Positions 61,033 to 64,000 of a stretch of DNA of 64,000 nucleotides are shown piece by piece. The stretch's first letter is position 1. Every line of letters begins with the position of its first letter. The DNA is from Chryseolinea sp. H1M3-3. GTDB lineage: Bacteria; Bacteroidota; Bacteroidia; Cytophagales; Cyclobacteriaceae. The notes under the pieces were generated by a model. That model did not search any database and had not been told where the DNA came from. It worked only from the letters and a program-made list of their open reading frames with translations. The stretch spans positions 62,001 to 126,000 of the forward strand of contig NZ_JARKMY010000010.1 in assembly GCF_029360725.1 (NCBI RefSeq), given 5' to 3'. Position numbers and translations under genes: made by a program.

Positions 61033-62053
61033 GCTTCCGCAAAGACGATTCACGAACGATCAGTTCGTGGCGAAGAACGATCGTATTTAAGCTTGTTCCA
61101 TGCTGAAGATCGAGTCGGCGGATCAATGTAGACGCCGCGACTTCACCCATCTCATTTCCGGGATAGTTCACTGTTGTAAGATTAGGTTCTATCACTTTTG
61201 ACAACGGATCATTGTTGAAACCCGCTACCGCGATGTCCTGAGGTATGCTTATTCCGGCTTGTTTTAACTCGCGTATACAGTTAACGGCAAAAGCATCGTT
61301 CGAGGCAAAAATTGCATCCGGGCGCGGCTCCATTTGCAACAACGTTTTGCATACCTCAGTACTCGCTTGCTCGCTAAGGTTATTAATGAAAACTAACTTT
61401 TCGTCATATGGAATTCCATTATCACTTAGTGCATGCTTGTAGCCTTTCAAACGGTCGGCATATACGTTTCTCTTCAAACTGGCCGTGGCGTGAACAATCC
61501 TTCTGCATCCCTGGCTAATGAGGTGTTGTGTTACTTCATAGCCAGCTTTATAATTGTCTATGACAATACTTGTACAAAGTGGATGGTCGAATACACGATC
61601 AAAAAATATTAGCGGTACACCTTTTTCCAAAAGATCTTCAAAGTGTGAAATATCATCCGTGCCATACGCAAGCGATACTAGCAAGCCATCTACGCGGGTA
61701 TTATAAAGTGTCTTAGCATTCACAATTTCTTTAGCGACAGATTCCATCGATTGGCTGATAATCAGATTATATCCTGCCTGGTTAGCAATTTTTTCCATTC
61801 CGGCAATTACAGCAGACATAAAATAGCTGTTGAGCCGAGGGACGATGACACCAATCGTGTTGGTGCGGTTTCGTCGCAGGTTACTGGCAAAGAAATTTTG
61901 CCGATAACCCATCTCCTTGGCTTTATCCAAAATCCTTTTGCGCGTGTCCTTTCGGATGGATGGATGTTCTTTCAAACCTCTGCTGACTGTCGCGGGTGAT
62001 AAATTCAGTGCCTCAGCGATATCATAGATCGTAATGTCCTTGTGAATACTCAT
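61022..62053 (-). CDS. LacI-family transcriptional regulator
   Basis: The 343-residue repressor has an N-terminal LacI helix-turn-helix (ITIYDIAEALNLSPATVSRG) with the hinge GYRQNFFASNLRRNRTNTI, and a periplasmic-binding-protein-like effector domain (about 60-335): IGVIVPRLNSYFMSAVIAG, RVDGLLVSL, CRRIVHATA, DAIFASNDAFAVNCIRE and VAGFNNDPLS. Probable role is repression of the alpha-glucuronidase, mannonate dehydratase and SusC genes until a hexuronate effector binds. The evidence is the LacI-type palindrome present in all these spacers, including its own promoter region. Confidence 0.95.
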   Translation of the reverse strand: MSIHKDITIYDIAEALNLSPATVSRGLKEHPSIRKDTRKRILDKAKEMGYRQNFFASNLRRNRTNTIGVIVPRLNSYFMSAVIAGMEKIANQAGYNLIISQSMESVAKEIVNAKTLYNTRVDGLLVSLAYGTDDISHFEDLLEKGVPLIFFDRVFDHPLCTSIVIDNYKAGYEVTQHLISQGCRRIVHATASLKRNVYADRLKGYKHALSDNGIPYDEKLVFINNLSEQASTEVCKTLLQMEPRPDAIFASNDAFAVNCIRELKQAGISIPQDIAVAGFNNDPLSKVIEPNLTTVNYPGNEMGEVAASTLIRRLDLQHGTSLNTIVLRHELIVRESSLRKPKV

Positions 62054-62113
62054 GGTTTAAGGCGTTCCGGACGGCTATTATACACATTTCTATTTAATCT
62101 TATATATTAAGTA

Positions 62114-62127
62114 TTAAACCGATTGCA
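62114..62127. promoter_or_regulatory. LacI-family operator in the regulator's own leader
   Basis: TTAAACCGATTGCA (RC TGCAATCGGTTTAA) matches the pattern at 11 of 14 positions. It lies 61 bases upstream of the LacI-type ATG, suggesting autoregulation. Confidence 0.55.
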
Positions 62128-62188
62128 TTCAATATTCTTCATTTAAACACCAAATTTCGGCATAAATAAAATATTAAGAAAAATTATT

Positions 62189-62202
62189 TGCAATCGGTTG
62201 CA
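62189..62202. promoter_or_regulatory. LacI-family operator upstream of the SusC gene
   Basis: TGCAATCGGTTGCA is palindromic except at one of the two central-flanking positions. It is the best full-length 14-base match in the locus and overlaps a TTTG (62187-62190) that could be a -33 element for the SusC gene. Confidence 0.65.
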
Positions 62203-62503
62203 TAATTTCTTTCTATCCATGACATTCGTAATCGACTTCTATAACTCGCTCCTCCACTACAGACGTAACGAGCGGGGTATGAAGAAAAACCCTCAAGGTC
62301 AGAGCATTACAGTAACCAAAATGGCGGGATGAAACATCAACCAGAGCTGCTTAATCTAAAATCAGTAGGTCGTTGGATGTTTCAGATTGGATTTGTTGCT
62401 ATTCCCTAATTGAATGACGGAACTCATCAAATCATGGACTAGCCGCCTGTTAGTCATTACAGAAATCGATTTCAACTGCGGCACTTACTTAAAACTAAAC
62501 TAT
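62203..62503 (+). promoter_or_regulatory. Long leader of the SusC gene (301 bases)
   Basis: No convincing open frame is present. A 9-bp perfect inverted repeat (TGAAACATC at 62330-62338, GATGTTTCA at 62376-62384) could fold in RNA. I could not place a -7 element with confidence. Confidence 0.35.
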
Positions 62504-64000
62504 ATGGAAAAAACAATTCTACAAATTGATTCGAGTCCTCAAACGCGGCATCGCCCCTGGCGAGTGATGTCTTTGATGGTACTTATGTTGATGACAACGT
62601 TAGGAGCCTATGCTCAGAATGTTGTTAAGGGAAAAATTACTGATGAAACCGGTGTAGGGATGCCGGGAGTGAACGTAATTTTAAAAAACACAACTACTGG
62701 TACTACCAGTAACTCAGAAGGTAACTTCACGGTTGATATACCCTCAACAGTTACTCAGCCGGTGCTGGTGTTCTCCTTCATTGGTTATCAAACCGAGGAA
62801 ATCGTAGTAGGAGATCGTACCGTTGTAGACCTACAATTGAAGCCTAGTACAGAAACCTTAGGTGAAGTGGTAGTTGTAGGTTACGGCGTTCAAACTAAGA
62901 GAGATGTAACAGGTGCCATCGCATCTGTAAAATCAGAAACGTTGCGGGAGGTGGCTGCACCGAATGTTGTGAATCAGCTTAAAGGTCGCGCTGCTGGTGT
63001 CGTGATTATTAATGCCGGCGCTACACCAGGCTCGGGCGCGCAAATTCGTATCCGTGGAAAACGCTCTCTTTCTGCACCTGTAAGAAATAACAGCGGCGGT
63101 GGTGGAGTCGGTGCAAATGCAGCAGAAACTGCTGCGAGAGAAGACGCACTAGATGCACCGTTATTGGTTGTGGATGGAATTCCATACGGCGGTAATATCA
63201 ATGACATAAATCCTGACGACATCGCTAGCTTGGAAATTTTGAAAGATGCTTCGGCAACGGCTATCTATGGGTCCAGAGGCTCCGGAGGCGTCATCCTTAT
63301 TTCTACAAAAAGAGGCGTACCTGGAAAAACAACTTTTAGCTATGACGGCTATTATGGTACCTCTACTATCATGGATAAGTTAAGAGTTTTCACCGGACCG
63401 GAACTAGCCCAATTTAAATTAGATGCAGCTGCCGGGAATAGTTCTGCACCTGGAACGTCGTCATACGGATTAACCGCAGCAGAACAAGCTGCTTTAGATG
63501 CTGGAATAAGCACTGACTGGCAAGACTTAATTTACCAGCATGGTTACTTTTCCAGTCATAACCTGGGGGTTACTGGCGGAACAGAAAACACACAGTATTC
63601 TATGGGAGCGTCCTATTTTAAGGAGACTGGAATTATTCCCAATCAAAATTTCGAAAGATTTTCTATAAGAGGAACAGTAGACTCAAAGATAAATGATAGA
63701 ATAAAAATTGGTTTGAATACCATGAATATGCTATCCTATACCAACACACCAGGTGGTGGTGGGGTTCCAGGTGGCCTAATGAGAATGACGCCGCTTGCAA
63801 GTCCGTACAACGCCGACGGTACTGTGAACTTACGTCCTCAGGAAGGACACATCGATCAGGCTTCTGTGAGTCCTTTAACATTGATCACCAAAGCTGACGC
63901 AATTTTAGCAAGGACACGCCGCATAAGAACCTTCAATAGTTTGTATGCCGAAGTCCAGCTGTTTAAAGACCTGAAGTATAGGCTCAACGTTGGTTTAGAT
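62504..64000 (+). CDS. SusC/RagA-type TonB-dependent receptor, 3' end outside the window
   Basis: The visible 499 residues start with a long signal region (SLMVLMLMTTLGAYAQ) and a CarboxypepD-like domain (about 42-115; VVKGKITDETGVGMPGVNVI, SEGNFTVDIPS, VFSFIGYQTEEI). The plug follows with LGEVVVVGYGVQTKRDVTGA, LKGRAAGVVI, IRIRGKRSLS, APLLVVDGIPYGG and LKDASATAIYGSRGSGGVIL, then the first barrel strands. It would import a glycan across the outer membrane with a SusD partner beyond the window. Given its neighbours, the likely cargo is glucuronoxylan oligosaccharides. A Gly/Ala-rich insertion (NNSGGGGVGANAAETAAREDA... region) interrupts the plug. Confidence 0.95.
   Translation, partial: MEKTILQIDSSPQTRHRPWRVMSLMVLMLMTTLGAYAQNVVKGKITDETGVGMPGVNVILKNTTTGTTSNSEGNFTVDIPSTVTQPVLVFSFIGYQTEEIVVGDRTVVDLQLKPSTETLGEVVVVGYGVQTKRDVTGAIASVKSETLREVAAPNVVNQLKGRAAGVVIINAGATPGSGAQIRIRGKRSLSAPVRNNSGGGGVGANAAETAAREDALDAPLLVVDGIPYGGNINDINPDDIASLEILKDASATAIYGSRGSGGVILISTKRGVPGKTTFSYDGYYGTSTIMDKLRVFTGPELAQFKLDAAAGNSSAPGTSSYGLTAAEQAALDAGISTDWQDLIYQHGYFSSHNLGVTGGTENTQYSMGASYFKETGIIPNQNFERFSIRGTVDSKINDRIKIGLNTMNMLSYTNTPGGGGVPGGLMRMTPLASPYNADGTVNLRPQEGHIDQASVSPLTLITKADAILARTRRIRTFNSLYAEVQLFKDLKYRLNVGLD

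Noticed and set aside
1-64000. tRNA, rRNA, insertion sequences, prophage
   Set aside because: I saw no clover-leaf-like or rRNA-like sequence, transposase or phage structural gene; a covariance-model search would be the proper test.

Overview
The window reads as a chromosome segment of a Bacteroidota bacterium, most likely of the order Cytophagales. The grounds are a SusC-type TonB receptor, a TamB gene followed by a BamA-like lipoprotein gene (TamL type), many long multi-domain hybrid kinases with single-domain Rcp1-like regulators, small lmo0937-type and DUF1328 membrane peptides, AT-rich spacers and weak Shine-Dalgarno sites. I saw no rRNA, tRNA, CRISPR array, insertion sequence or prophage. 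Family names come from reading the translated sequences; no database was searched.

Layout. 1-4.5 kb: the 5' part of a BatA/VWA membrane protein, ssb, a zinc-ribbon protein, an HNH endonuclease and an Hsp20-like protein. 4.6-11 kb: three exported proteases of different catalytic classes (WD40-caspase, subtilase with a large insertion, two-domain aspartyl protease). 11-14.2 kb: TerC and an MlaE-MlaF-MlaD lipid-transport operon. 14.3-22.4 kb: a stress and envelope island (iron-permease-like protein, topoisomerase IB, YciF-like protein, flavin-fold stress protein, FAD oxidoreductase, OmpA lipoprotein, CsbD, YtxH, DUF2267, DUF1328). 22.5-29.8 kb: tamB-tamL. 29.9-39.2 kb: signalling genes, including a CHASE3 kinase operon and an NtrC-type sigma-54 activator. 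39.4-46.8 kb: envelope genes (AsmA/DUF748 proteins, a fatty-acid-2-hydroxylase-like enzyme, YihY, an AI-2E transporter, a YqjD/E-like set). 47-55 kb: a 2143-residue soluble hybrid kinase with eleven tandem 92-residue HAMP-type repeats, a REC-kinase and an orphan regulator. 55.3-56.8 kb: an acidic protein and a disordered SWFGD/BON protein. 57.3-64 kb: a glucuronate/glucuronoxylan locus (GH67 alpha-glucuronidase, mannonate dehydratase, LacI regulator, start of a SusC receptor).

How the genes fit together. The last region is the clearest pathway: SusC would import glucurono-oligosaccharides, GH67 would release (4-O-methyl)glucuronate, and UxuA acts in hexuronate breakdown. The LacI protein probably controls both divergent spacers, because each carries copies of one palindrome related to TGCAACCGGTTGCA. 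Much of the rest fits a cell investing in envelope maintenance and general stress response. Several of these small genes have a TGGCAY-like box with a T-run in the leader, which may be sigma-54-like. The most unusual single gene is the HAMP-array kinase, and the most unusual neighbourhood is the protease island.
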